Assembly (NCBI GenBank): GCA_017302435.1
Contig: JAFLDL010000016.1
Location: 22,736-86,735, forward strand
Length of the DNA stretch: 64,000 nt
Direction: 5' to 3'
From: Candidatus Accumulibacter necessarius
Lineage (GTDB): Bacteria > Pseudomonadota > Gammaproteobacteria > Burkholderiales > Rhodocyclaceae
The notes under the pieces were generated by a model. The model was not told the origin of the DNA. It did not search any database and worked only from the letters and a program-made list of their open reading frames with translations. Of this stretch, positions 9,706 through 18,200 are shown piece by piece (position 1 is the first letter of the stretch; every line of letters begins with the position of its first letter). Made by a program: the position numbers and the translations under genes.

Positions 9706-11033
9706 CCGGACGCCGCCGGCTGATCAAGTTGACCGGTGCGTCGCTGCTGCTGACGGTGAGTCCGCTGTCGCGAGCGGCTCCCGCCCGCAATGCGGGCGTC
9801 CTTGCGGTTCGTATCTGGCCCGCAGCAGACTACACGCGGGTCGCCATCGAGCACGCCGCGCCCCTGAAATATACGCATTTCCTGGTCAGGAACCCCGAGC
9901 GCCTGGTGGTCGACCTCGAGGGCATCGAGTTGAACAATGTCCTGGAGGGTCTGGCCAACAAGGTGGCCCCGGACGATCCGAACATCAGGCTGTTGCGCGC
10001 GGGTCGCTACAAACCCGGCGTTGTCCGCCTGGTCATGGAACTCAAGGGCGAGGTCAATCCGCAGGTCTTCGAGCTGCCGCCAGTCGGTACTTACGGGCAT
10101 CGACTGGTGCTCGACGTCTACCCCTTGAACCCGCCTGATCCGCTCCTCTCGCTGCTTGACAACAAGGAGCCATCGCCGGCGGTGGTCGAGAGCAGACCCG
10201 TCAGCAAGTCCGAGAACCGTCCGCAGGAGAATCCGGAGATCAGGCGAGAGCCGAAATCCGAACCGGTCGCCGAGCAGAAGCCGGTTGCCAAGCGGCCGGG
10301 CAAGCCAGTAGTCGATCGCCTGGTGACCATCACGCTCGATCCAGGGCATGGCGGTGAGGATCCGGGAGCCGTCGGCAGGGGCGGCAGCTACGAGAAGAAC
10401 GTGACGCTGGCCGTTGCCCGGCGCCTGAAGGCCAAGATCGAGGCGGAGCCAAACATGCGCGCCGTGTTGACCCGCGATTCGGATTTCTTCGTTCCACTGC
10501 ATGCCCGGGTGCAGAAAGCAAGGCGAATCCAGTCCGACCTGTTCGTTTCGATTCACGCCGACGCGTTTGTCCGGCCGGATGCGAACGGGTCTTCGGTCTT
10601 CGTTCTCTCCGAGAGTGGCGCCTCGAGTTCGGCTGCACGCTATCTGGCGCAGAAGGAAAACGCGGCCGATCTTATCGGCGGGGTGAATATCGACGTCAAG
10701 GATCCAATCCTGGCGCGCACGCTGCTGGACCTCTCGCAAACTGCGACGATCAACGACAGCCTTAAGCTCGGCAAGGCGGTGCTTGGCGAACTCGGCGGTA
10801 TCAACCGCTTGCACAAGGCCAGCGTCGAGCAAGCCGGATTCGCCGTTCTCAAGGCGCCCGACATCCCATCGATTCTGATCGAGACGGCCTTCATCTCGAA
10901 TCCCGAGGAAGAGAAGCGGCTGAACGACGATGCCTACCAGGACAAGATGGCCGAGGCGATTTTTTCGGGAATCAGGAAGTACCTGGCGAAGAATCCGCCG
11001 CTCGCCAAGTCGACTCTGGCCAGACTGGACTAG
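9678..11033 (+). CDS. amiC: N-acetylmuramoyl-L-alanine amidase, AmiC type, Tat-exported
   Basis: A 451-residue periplasmic cell-wall hydrolase for daughter-cell separation. The N-terminus GRRRLIKLTGA followed by a hydrophobic run is a twin-arginine signal, as known for AmiA/AmiC. An AMIN domain (about residues 35-135) precedes a charged linker. The Amidase_3 domain (about 215-440) carries the zinc ligands in DPGHGGEDPG, YEKN and SIHADAF, and a catalytic Glu in ILIETAFISNPEEE. The tsaE-amiC pairing is common in Gram-negative genomes. Confidence 0.94.
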   Translation: MSESAQERLTGRRRLIKLTGASLLLTVSPLSRAAPARNAGVLAVRIWPAADYTRVAIEHAAPLKYTHFLVRNPERLVVDLEGIELNNVLEGLANKVAPDDPNIRLLRAGRYKPGVVRLVMELKGEVNPQVFELPPVGTYGHRLVLDVYPLNPPDPLLSLLDNKEPSPAVVESRPVSKSENRPQENPEIRREPKSEPVAEQKPVAKRPGKPVVDRLVTITLDPGHGGEDPGAVGRGGSYEKNVTLAVARRLKAKIEAEPNMRAVLTRDSDFFVPLHARVQKARRIQSDLFVSIHADAFVRPDANGSSVFVLSESGASSSAARYLAQKENAADLIGGVNIDVKDPILARTLLDLSQTATINDSLKLGKAVLGELGGINRLHKASVEQAGFAVLKAPDIPSILIETAFISNPEEEKRLNDDAYQDKMAEAIFSGIRKYLAKNPPLAKSTLARLD

Positions 11034-11056
11034 CGGCCGGTCATTCGAAATAGAGG

Positions 11057-11085
11057 TTCCAAATATCGGATGGCGCTGCTAGAAT
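11057..11085 (+). promoter_or_regulatory. Candidate σ70 promoter of tRNA-Thr
   Basis: TTCCAA at 11057-11062 and TAGAAT at 11080-11085 are separated by 17 bp and lie about 32 bp before the tRNA. The -10 box is good and the -35 box is moderate. Found by eye only. Confidence 0.45.
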
Positions 11086-11116
11086 TCCGGTCCTGCAGGG
11101 CTTGCAAGAAAGCCGT

Positions 11117-11192
11117 GCCGCTGTAGCTCAGTCGGTAGAGCAGCGCATTCGTAATGCGAAGGTCGACAGTTCGATTCCGTCCAGCGGCACCA
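11117..11192 (+). tRNA. tRNA-Thr (anticodon CGU)
   Basis: A 76-nt tRNA with 7-bp acceptor stem GCCGCTG/CAGCGGC, D arm GCTC/GAGC, anticodon loop TTCGTAA giving CGU, and an encoded CCA end. The gene is the integration target of the island: bases from 11144 on are repeated perfectly at the far end of the element. The functional 3' half is therefore probably supplied by the element, while the original chromosomal 3' half now lies at 31902-31950. Confidence 0.95.
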
Positions 11193-11204
11193 GTAAATCA
11201 AGCA
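11144..11204 (+). repeat. Left attachment repeat (attL), 61 bp
   Basis: Covers the anticodon arm to CCA end of tRNA-Thr plus 12 bp downstream. Identical to 31902-31962. The bases just outside differ at both ends (G versus A upstream, T versus G downstream), which defines the repeat limits. Confidence 0.95.
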
Positions 11205-11207
11205 TTT

Positions 11208-11234
11208 AGCCCGACTTACATGGTCGGGCTTTTT
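11208..11234 (+). terminator. Rho-independent terminator after tRNA-Thr
   Basis: An 8-bp perfect stem AGCCCGAC/GTCGGGCT with a 7-nt loop is followed by TTTT. It lies on the island side of the repeat, so the element brings its own terminator for the tRNA. Confidence 0.8.
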
Positions 11235-11235
11235 G

Positions 11236-11257
11236 TCGGGCTAGCACCGGGCTAGCA
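11236..11257. repeat. Left copy of a 22-bp subterminal repeat, possible integrase arm site
   Basis: Two tandem units of CGGGCTAGCA spaced by C. The same 22-bp string with one mismatch lies at 31764-31785 near the other end. Repeats of this kind inside both ends of an integrative element are what arm-type integrase binding sites look like; binding has not been shown. Confidence 0.55.
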
Positions 11258-11615
11258 GCAGCTGCCTTTTCTTGGGTTTGCACCAAGATTTCGTCGCCCC
11301 TGTCTCAATTTCGCGGGCGTGCGCATGCCGATAGGCGAACCGTTGCCGTTGATCGGCGTCAGAGATTTATCCCCTGCTGTACCGGCCCGACGACAGCGCC
11401 AACGCGCTGCTGGCAGCATCAGGTTGAGCCCGGCTTGGTCGGCGATCTGTCCGACGGTGCGCTGCCTCATCCCAATCTGGCCACCGCCAGCAACATCGAG
11501 GAGCCGTGATCGACACTTCGCCGTTAGGCAGTAACGCCTGGCGCCGGGTACCCGCGGCTTGAACCAACGCGCCGGACGCTTACAATCCCCTACGTACCGC
11601 CGTCGAGGCGCTTCA
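11258..11615. other. Non-coding or degenerate stretch at island left end
   Basis: Open frames here are arginine-rich readings without recognisable domains, ribosome binding sites or family resemblance. No gene can be supported between the subterminal repeat and the first attC-like site. Confidence 0.5.
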
Positions 11616-11699
11616 GTCCAACGAGGTTTATCTGCTGCGAATACGCCAGCGGCAAGGCCGAACGCTTTCGGCGCGGCAGACAAACGCTATTCGTTAGGC
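11616..11699 (+). repeat. attC-like site upstream of the retron
   Basis: Starts with GTCCAAC (RYYYAAC form) and ends with GTTAGGC (GTTRRRY form). Between them is an imperfect palindrome: 11626-11639 pairs with the segment ending at 11684 at 12 of 14 positions, with mismatches typical of attC arms. An inner hairpin GCCGAA/TTTCGGC lies inside. Size (84 bp) fits attC. Identified by eye; no covariance model was run. Confidence 0.5.
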
Positions 11700-11834
11700 C
11701 TCGCAAACCACACCGTAGCAACACGCCCAGCCTCCAACCGCCCAGCTTCGCCCGGCTCCAACACACGCACACCTGCTCCGCCGGAGTGCCAAGGCGTGTG
11801 CCGAGTCTCAAACCCACGGACACCGATCCTCGCC

Positions 11835-11864
11835 TTGACCTACTACCGATAGAACCGATACCAT
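11835..11864 (+). promoter_or_regulatory. Candidate promoter of the retron
   Basis: TTGACC at 11835-11840 and TACCAT at 11859-11864 with an 18-bp spacer. Transcription would start near 11871, exactly where the predicted a1 strand of the retron RNA begins. Confidence 0.55.
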
Positions 11865-11870
11865 CCACTT

Positions 11871-12046
11871 GTTCTTACGCGTTCTACGGATGGGTCACGT
11901 AGAGACAGTCGGGCGCTTCGCCAGACTTGCAATGATTGAGTGCATTTACCGCGGTGAAACCGGCTTCGGGTTCGCCTGCGGGCACTCGGAGAACCCGAAG
12001 CCGGTTTCACCGCACAATTTAAGGTAGGAACTTTTCTAGCAAGAAC
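11871..12046 (+). ncRNA. Predicted retron msr-msd RNA
   Basis: A 176-nt region directly before the effector gene has the layout of a retron RNA. GTTCTT at 11871-11876 can pair with AAGAAC at 12041-12046 (a1/a2). Three small hairpins follow as the msr part: 11883-11903 (6-bp stem), 11907-11927 (AGTC/GACT plus GGCG/CGCC) and 11928-11944 (TGCA/TGCA). The msd part is one long hairpin with perfect 23-bp arms, 11951-11973 and 11991-12013, and a 17-nt loop. Reverse transcription back from near a2 would give DNA of about 85-90 nt. The branching guanosine may be near 11879; this is the least certain point. Confidence 0.75.
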
Positions 12047-12049
12047 GTG

Positions 12050-12982
12050 ATGAGGGAAGAACTTTTTGCAAAGATTGACCTGCAAGCATCACGGTTGAAG
12101 CCCTACGAGGGCTTCATTTTTTTGTGTGGCGGACAAACGGATGTCCTGTCACATGAGCCAGTCTCTATCCGGGATGCGATGTGCCGGGAACTGGCTAAAG
12201 ACAGCGTCGTCAAGAAGCGCATACGCGTAGCAGAACATTACAAGGACTGGTCGCACGATTCCATTTACCAAGACCTAGTCTCCTTCGAGCGGCACCTCGC
12301 AGAGCTGTCATCCGTCATCGTCCTTGTACTCGAAAGCTCAGGCTCGATCGCAGAGCTTGGGCTGTTTTCAGTCGTGGAAGAGTTTCAGGGGAAGCTGCTC
12401 GTCTTCATCGAGACTGACCACTATCAGAGTTCATCGTTCATTAGGTTGGGCCCAGTCGACTACCTGGAGAAAGTGCATAGCAACTCGGCCGAATGTCATA
12501 GATGGACAATCCAAGTTGATCGCCAGCCAAAATTCGACGCGAGGGCCGCGCAAGAGCTACAGCCAGAACTAGCCGAAGCCGTCCTCAATCGAGCCAAGAA
12601 GCCCGCACCAGAGCACAAGTTCAGACCAACGTCCTGGCTGGACACCGCACTTCTGATCTGCGATCTTCTGAGCTTATGTTCAGCACTGACGCTTCGCGAA
12701 ATGCGGAGAATCCTGGAGAAACTTGGCCATCCGAAAATTGAGTCAGAACTAAAGCAGTATCTATTCTTGCTTGAGAAGGTCAAACTCATCGCTGTCGAGC
12801 CGAAGGGCGATCAGCGCTTTTACGTTGGCATTGAAGAAAGGCAGTTCTATCGGTTTCACCTACGTGAGGGAGGAGTCGACTTTTCTCGCTTTAGGTCTAA
12901 TCAAATGGAAGACTATGCGCAGAACGACAAGAAGCGCTTCAAAGCAATTCAAGAAGTGAGAAGGCGCCATGCTCTGCGCTAA
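12050..12982 (+). CDS. Retron effector, nucleoside deoxyribosyltransferase-like with winged helix
   Basis: A protein of about 310 residues in the position of the toxic effector of Eco1-like (type II-A) retrons, between RNA and reverse transcriptase. The N-terminal half resembles a nucleoside 2-deoxyribosyltransferase fold: FIFLCGG after a short lead, then VLVLESSGSIAELGLFS with the ESxGSxAE pattern around residues 95-104. The C-terminal half (about 200-265) looks like a winged helix-turn-helix (LTLREMRRIL...YLFLLEKVKLI). Known homologues are held inactive by the msDNA-RT complex and act when phage disturbs it. ATG 12050 is preferred; GTG 12047 is also in frame. The 3' end overlaps the RT gene by 14 bp. 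Confidence 0.8.
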   Translation: MREELFAKIDLQASRLKPYEGFIFLCGGQTDVLSHEPVSIRDAMCRELAKDSVVKKRIRVAEHYKDWSHDSIYQDLVSFERHLAELSSVIVLVLESSGSIAELGLFSVVEEFQGKLLVFIETDHYQSSSFIRLGPVDYLEKVHSNSAECHRWTIQVDRQPKFDARAAQELQPELAEAVLNRAKKPAPEHKFRPTSWLDTALLICDLLSLCSALTLREMRRILEKLGHPKIESELKQYLFLLEKVKLIAVEPKGDQRFYVGIEERQFYRFHLREGGVDFSRFRSNQMEDYAQNDKKRFKAIQEVRRRHALR

Positions 12983-13880
12983 CGACCTTCTGTTAAAAAT
13001 GTCGTCAGACTTTGGCATGCTTGCCGGCCACCTGCAGAGCATCGTTCGAACCGCCCCCATACGGTACAAAGTCTTCTACATACCTAAGCGTACCGGCGGG
13101 CTGCGTGAGGTGGCTCAACCTGCGCGAGAGGTGAAAGCCATTCAACGCTGGCTTATCAAGCGCCTTAAACCGCTCTTGCCGCTCCACGACGCTGCTACGG
13201 CTTACCGCTCGGGGGCCTCGATCAAGAAAAATGCCCAGAGGCACGTTGAAAGCGACTATTTGCTCAAGATGGACTTCAGGAACTTCTTCCCGTCCATCCT
13301 GATGACCGACATCGTTCGGCACCTCGAGATCCACTGTGGACAACAGTACGACCCGTCCGCGATTAAGCTGATTGCCTATGTATGTACTTGGGCGCCCAAG
13401 CGCCAGGGCCCGCTGAGACTCTGCATTGGCGCACCGAGCTCGCCACTGCTGTCGAACAGTGTCATGTTCGACTTTGACAAGCAGCTTTCGTCGGCGGCCG
13501 CATCGGATAGCGTCACCTATACACGCTATGCCGACGATCTCGCACTTTCGTCGCGGACTTCGGGCACCCTCAACAACTACCCCGGTCTAGTGGCGAAGCT
13601 GGCTGGGAGTCTGAACTATCCACAACTGGAACTGAACGAGAGGAAGACCGTCTTCGCGTCTCGCGCAGGGAGGAGGGTAATCACAGGCGTGACCCTGACG
13701 GCCGATCGTCAGACTTCAATCGGACGAAAGCGAAAGCGTGAAATTCGTGCCATGTACCATCGAATGATCCTGGGCAAGCTGAGTCCAGATGAGCAACGAG
13801 AGCTTGCAGGCCTCATCGCCTTTGCCGATGACATTGAACCCGGATTCTCCGCTTGGCTGTCAAAATCCATAGACACGTAG
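12969..13880 (+). CDS. Retron-type reverse transcriptase
   Basis: A 303-residue reverse transcriptase with no fused domain. Motif A is LLKMDFRNFFPSI (Asp102) and motif C is YTRYADDLAL (YADD at 187-190). The retron-specific NAxxH box appears as NAQRH at 88-92, and the C-terminal region has RRVITGVTL (239-ish), the equivalent of the VTG motif that contacts the msr RNA. There is no maturase or endonuclease domain, which speaks against a group II intron. It would make msDNA from the RNA encoded upstream. Start at 12969 overlaps the effector; ATG 12999 is an alternative. Confidence 0.92.
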   Translation: MLCANDLLLKMSSDFGMLAGHLQSIVRTAPIRYKVFYIPKRTGGLREVAQPAREVKAIQRWLIKRLKPLLPLHDAATAYRSGASIKKNAQRHVESDYLLKMDFRNFFPSILMTDIVRHLEIHCGQQYDPSAIKLIAYVCTWAPKRQGPLRLCIGAPSSPLLSNSVMFDFDKQLSSAAASDSVTYTRYADDLALSSRTSGTLNNYPGLVAKLAGSLNYPQLELNERKTVFASRAGRRVITGVTLTADRQTSIGRKRKREIRAMYHRMILGKLSPDEQRELAGLIAFADDIEPGFSAWLSKSIDT

Positions 13881-13963
13881 GCGAACGTGGCCATTCATGC
13901 AGCGCGTCAGAGCCATCGAGCAAAGGCCCTCTCCAAGCGCCGCCGGGCGAGGCCTAGGCGCAC

Positions 13964-14494
13964 ATGAAATTTCGCGATCTTCTCAGTCAGCCTTACAACA
14001 AAGATACCGAAATCATATATCCCGATGCACTTCGTATTCTTCTGCCGGAGACTCCGCTAGATGTGATTGAGCAGGTGTATTCTCACCATGGCAGGAAAGG
14101 TGAGTTCCAAGAACAATATGCAGATTTGGAATTGTCCTCCATAGCTTGGGTCTCGGCCCCAATTTTTGCCGCAGAACTCATACAGGCGTCTTTCTACCCT
14201 GGCTTTGCAAACTGGTTTCGGACTGTTGAGGCTCGCCCGTTGGCATTTGCAGAGTGTGGCTGGCGGTGCATAGACACGCGAGCGGACGTAATAGAGCATT
14301 GGACCAAGCATCAAACGTGGTCACGCGAACCGGTACTTATAAAAGGATTTCAACCAGCAGTTGCCGAGCGGCTGCACTTGGTAGAGGGCCATACTAGGGT
14401 TGCGCTTCTGAGCGGCTTGGTTAAGTCCGGTGTGCTCAGCCCGAAGTCAGAGCACCAGGTATTTGTTGGGCGTGCCGGTGCGCCTAACGAATAA
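13964..14494 (+). CDS. Uncharacterised protein, ParB/sulfiredoxin-like motif near C-terminus
   Basis: A 176-residue protein I do not recognise at family level. Near the C-terminus the segment LHLVEGHTRVALLSGLV resembles the GHxR box of ParB/Srx-fold proteins; the rest is mixed acidic and aromatic without clear motifs. It is separated from the RT by 83 bp and is the last gene before the right attC-like site, whose first bases form its final codons (GCCTAACGAATAA). It could be part of the defence unit or simply a fellow passenger in the cassette. Confidence 0.6.
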   Translation: MKFRDLLSQPYNKDTEIIYPDALRILLPETPLDVIEQVYSHHGRKGEFQEQYADLELSSIAWVSAPIFAAELIQASFYPGFANWFRTVEARPLAFAECGWRCIDTRADVIEHWTKHQTWSREPVLIKGFQPAVAERLHLVEGHTRVALLSGLVKSGVLSPKSEHQVFVGRAGAPNE

Positions 14495-14545
14495 GGATAG
14501 ATCGTTCGAGCGAGGCGAACCCACGATCTACCCCGTCTGTTGGAC
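14482..14545 (+). repeat. attC-like site downstream of the retron cassette
   Basis: Begins with GCCTAAC and ends with GTTGGAC. An interior stem TAGATCGT/ACGATCTA with TTCG/CGAA further in gives the expected cruciform with small bulges. It also overlaps the last codons of the converging metallopeptidase gene, which is unusual for an attC. The same stem might instead act as a terminator between convergent genes. Confidence 0.45.
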
Positions 14546-15271
14546 GAGCCCGGTCGAGGAAACACTGGGCCAATCTGCCAACGGCAACTCGTTCAACTTC
14601 GCCCGCGTCTCCCGCCACGTCGGATAGTGCAGTCCAAGCAATGCCATGAAGCGATCGCTATGCGTGGGCTCAAGGAGGTGAAGCATTTCGTGCACGACCA
14701 CATACTCAAGGCACTCCTTCGGCTTCTTCGCCAGTTCCGTGTTCAAGCGGATCGTGCAAGCCGACGGATTGCAGCTACCCCACTTGGTCTTCATTTGCTG
14801 CACGTAGAACCCGCTCACCTTGACCGTGAGCCGCGGCCCCCACGCCGCGATCAGAGGTGCCACCTCGGCCTTCAGCATCTGGCGATACCAGTTCGACACG
14901 ATCGTTTCCCTGCCCGCTTCATCGGTACCAGGGCGAACGCTCACCAGCAGCGTGGAGTGACGTAGCTGCACAGTTGCTGGCTCATCCGCCTCGACCAGCT
15001 TCATTAGCACCCGCCGGCCCCAAACGTAGTGACTCTCACGGTCGATGAATTCGCGCCGGCTCTCCCGTTCCTGCTCGCGCAGCTTCTGCTGCTGCTGCTT
15101 GATCCAGGCGAGCTTGGAGATCGCGAACAGCCGGATCGTGTCGAGCTTCATTCGTTCGGGGACGACCAGCCGCACGCGGCCGGTCGGCGGGTAGACGCTC
15201 AGGTGAATGTTCCGGATGTCCTTCTTGACCACGTCCAGAACGACATCACCGAGCTCGATCTGCGTGACCAT
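14528..15271 (-). CDS. YgjP/DUF45-type zinc metallopeptidase
   Basis: A 247-residue protein with the zinc site HEMLHLLEPTHSDRF (HExxH with a third His) preceded by KTKWGSC, both hallmarks of the YgjP/WLM family. Such genes often sit beside type I restriction operons; their role there is not established. The start ATG shares one base with the hsdR stop, so it is the last gene of the restriction operon. Its C-terminal codons run into the attC-like site and may have been altered by cassette insertion. Confidence 0.88.
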   Translation of the reverse strand: MVTQIELGDVVLDVVKKDIRNIHLSVYPPTGRVRLVVPERMKLDTIRLFAISKLAWIKQQQQKLREQERESRREFIDRESHYVWGRRVLMKLVEADEPATVQLRHSTLLVSVRPGTDEAGRETIVSNWYRQMLKAEVAPLIAAWGPRLTVKVSGFYVQQMKTKWGSCNPSACTIRLNTELAKKPKECLEYVVVHEMLHLLEPTHSDRFMALLGLHYPTWRETRAKLNELPLADWPSVSSTGLVQQTG

Positions 15272-18200
15272 CAGTACTCTCGCTGCGCCTTGATGATCAG
15301 GAATATGCGCTCGACCTCCTGAGGATCGTTGCGCAGCAGAGGCAGCAGGGCGCGCTTGATTTCGTTCTCCTTCGCCTGGTGTCCACGCCAGTCGTCGGGC
15401 CGCACCCGTCGCACGGTTTCGTCGATGGCCAGCGCGAGTGTCAGTGTCGGGTTGTCCGCGGCGCCGTAGGCAGGGGCCGGCTGTTCGTGGACGGCATCGG
15501 CAGTGCCGAGCCCGGCCTTTGCCACCAAGTTGTCGTACAGCGCGCGCAGCCATGGCCGCGTCCTCAGGACCTCAGGGGTGTCAGGCGCCTGGCCGAGCAG
15601 CACGCGCCTAACCACTTCCGCAATGCGCTGAAGGTAGGCCTCGTAATCCACGCGCTTGGCCCGCAGGTCGGCCAGGATCTCCTCCAGCAACTTCGACATC
15701 CGGTCGTAGTAGGCCGGGTTGTTCAAGTGCTCCTGCAAGATCCGGCTGCGCACGTTGTTCGCAATGGTCTCAGCCACGGCATCCTTGTTGCCCTTGATGC
15801 CACTCGGCAGGCTGTCGACCGCACCGGCGATACCCGCCTTCACAATCAGCTCCAGCAGCGGCATGTCGCCGAATGCGGAGATCGGCCTGGGCTCGTCGGC
15901 CTCGATGAAGGTGTCGATCAGGTGCCGCATGTCGGCCTCATACGCCTTGAGGTCGATCGTCTCGCCGGCGGCCTTGCGGATAATCTCCCGCAGGTCCAGA
16001 TAGCGTTGCAGGTCCTTCTTGATGCGCGTGATGTCCTCGGTGCTGTACTTGGCGGCCTCCAGGTCGTCGGCGATGGCGGCATAGGCTCGCACCAGCGACA
16101 CCGTTGCCGTATACAGCGCCACGCATTGCGGCTCATGCGCGGCCAGCTCGGCCGCTATCTCGACGTTGCCGCAGAAGTAGTGGATGTGCTCCAGCTCGCC
16201 CTTCGGCGGCTTCACCGGTTCGCAGATCAGCGCTGCGGCTTCCAGCGCGCTGTCAAGCCGCTCGCGGCCCTTGGTGAGGCGGTCCTGCAAAAGCACATCG
16301 GGGCTGACGCCGGGCGCACTGTGGTCCAGCTCCGACGTATAGACCTGTAGTGCCCCAGTTCCCTTGTCGTTGACCAGCTTCCTGAACAGGTCCTTGTAGT
16401 CGACGATGTAGCCCACGACCTTATCGTCACCGTCCAGCCGGTTGACGCGGCAGATGGCTTGGAACAGGCCGTGGTCCTGCATGCTCTTGTCGATGTAGAG
16501 GTAGGTGCAACTCGGTGCGTCAAAGCCGGTGAGCAGCTTGTCCACCACCACCAGCAGCTTCATGTTGGCGGGCTGCTCCTTGAACAGCTTCTTGGCGTGG
16601 TCCTCGTAGGTCTCGGTCTTGGACTTGCCCGGCTGCGCGTCCACACCCTTCAGCAGCGCCGTGTAGGTGTCGTAGAGAAACTGCTTCTGGGTCTGCGTGT
16701 TGGCGCCGGTCTCTTCCAGCGTCACGTCCTTCGCGAGCGGATTGTACGACGTGACCACCGCGCACTTGCCCTTGAACACTGTCTTCTGGAACAGCTCGAA
16801 GTACTTGCACGCCTCGTAGATGCTCGACGCCACCAGGATGGCGTTGCCCCGCTGGCTGGCAAGGCGCGGCTTCACGCCGAAGTCGAACACAATGTCTTCG
16901 ACTACGCGCTCCATGCGCGAGCGCGAGCTCAGCACGTTCTGCATCGTGCCCCACTGCTCGCGCAGCGCGGCCTTCTGCCAGCTGTTCAGGCCCTTGGTCT
17001 TGACGTCGAACCACTGGTCGATCTTGTCCTGTGAGCCCAGGCTCTGCTCGATGTCGCGCGCCTCGTACACCAGGTCGAGCACCACGCCGTCTTCCACGCC
17101 CTCGCTGAACTTGTAGGTGTGAATATAGTCGCCGAACACCTCGCGGCTGGTCTGCGCGTCCTGTTTCAGCAGCGGCGTGCCGGTGAAGCCGATGAACACG
17201 GCGGCGGGCATCAGCGCCTTCATCGTCTTGTGCAGCTTGCCGCTCTGGGTGCGGTGGCACTCGTCGACGAAGACGAACACCTCGCCCACGGTGGGGCTGG
17301 GCTGTGCGGCCAGTTCCTTGATGAACGCGTCGAAGTCGTCCACGCCTTTGCGGCCGAACTTGTGGATCAGCGAGCACAGCAGCCTCGGCGTGGCCTGGCC
17401 AAGCTGGCTCATCAGGTCGTGCCCGCTGCTGGTGCGCTTGATGGGCTCGCCGGCTTCGGCGAACACACCCTCGATCTGCTTGTCCAGTTCGTCGCGGTCG
17501 GTGACGATCACGACGCGCGCCTGGGGCCGGTTCTCGAGGATCCACTTGGCAAGCAGCACCATCACGATGCTCTTGCCGCTGCCCTGCGTGTGCCAGATGA
17601 TGCCGCCCCTGCTGCCGTTGCTGGCGCTGACGCGCTTCTGCGCCGCCTTGATGCCGAAGTACTGGTGCACCCGCGGCAGCTTCTTCACGCCGCCGTCGAA
17701 CAGCACGAAGTCGTGCATCAGCTCGACCAGCCGCGCCTTGGCGCACATCTTCAGCAGGTACTTGTCGAGCTTGAAGCGGCTGTTGTCGGTCTCGTCTTCC
17801 TTCCACTTCAGGAAGTACTTCTCCGGCGTGCCGACGGTGCCGTACTGCAGCCCCTCGGAGTCGTTGCCCGCAAAGACGAACTGCACCGTGCTGAAGAACC
17901 AGGCATTGAACTCTGGCGACTGGTTCGACAGGTTCTGCCGGATGCCGTTGCCGATGGACGTGCGGCTGTTCTTCAGCTCGACCACGCCCACCGCAATGCC
18001 GTTGACGTACAGCACCAGATCGGGTCGCCGCTCGTGCCCACCCAGCCCGCCGCGCAGCGTCACTTCCTCGGCGAGGGCGAAGTCGTTGGCCAGCGGCCGC
18101 TCCCAGTCGATGAGCTTGACCTGCTCGGTCACCTTGCCGGCCTCCGTCTTCACTGGCACACCGTAGCGTAGCAGGCTGTAGACGGCCATGTTTTTGTCGT

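Larger units (their letters stand above)
11694..14539 (+). mobile_element. Putative integron-type gene cassette carrying the retron
   Basis: If the two attC-like sites are real, cutting after the G of each GTTRRRY box defines a 2,846-bp cassette with the retron and one extra gene. The left end box GTTAGGC is the exact complement of the right site's GCCTAAC, and the box after the cassette, GTTGGAC, is the exact complement of the left site's GTCCAAC. This swapped pairing is what insertion of a cassette between two halves of an attC site would leave. No integron integrase is in the window. A simpler reading is a unit with 12-bp inverted repeats (11688-11699 and 14482-14493). Confidence 0.45.

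Noticed and set aside
11252-11683. 143-codon minus-strand frame at the island's left end
   Set aside because: Arg/Ala/Gly-rich, no motif, no ribosome binding site, and it overlaps the attC-like site.
12969-13880. RT as part of a group II intron or diversity-generating retroelement
   Set aside because: No maturase or endonuclease domain, no template/variable repeat pair seen, and the NAxxH and VTG-region motifs plus upstream effector fit a retron better.
13860-13965. Additional attC site between RT and the third cassette gene
   Set aside because: No RYYYAAC/GTTRRRY pair with a palindrome between; the two genes would be in the same cassette.
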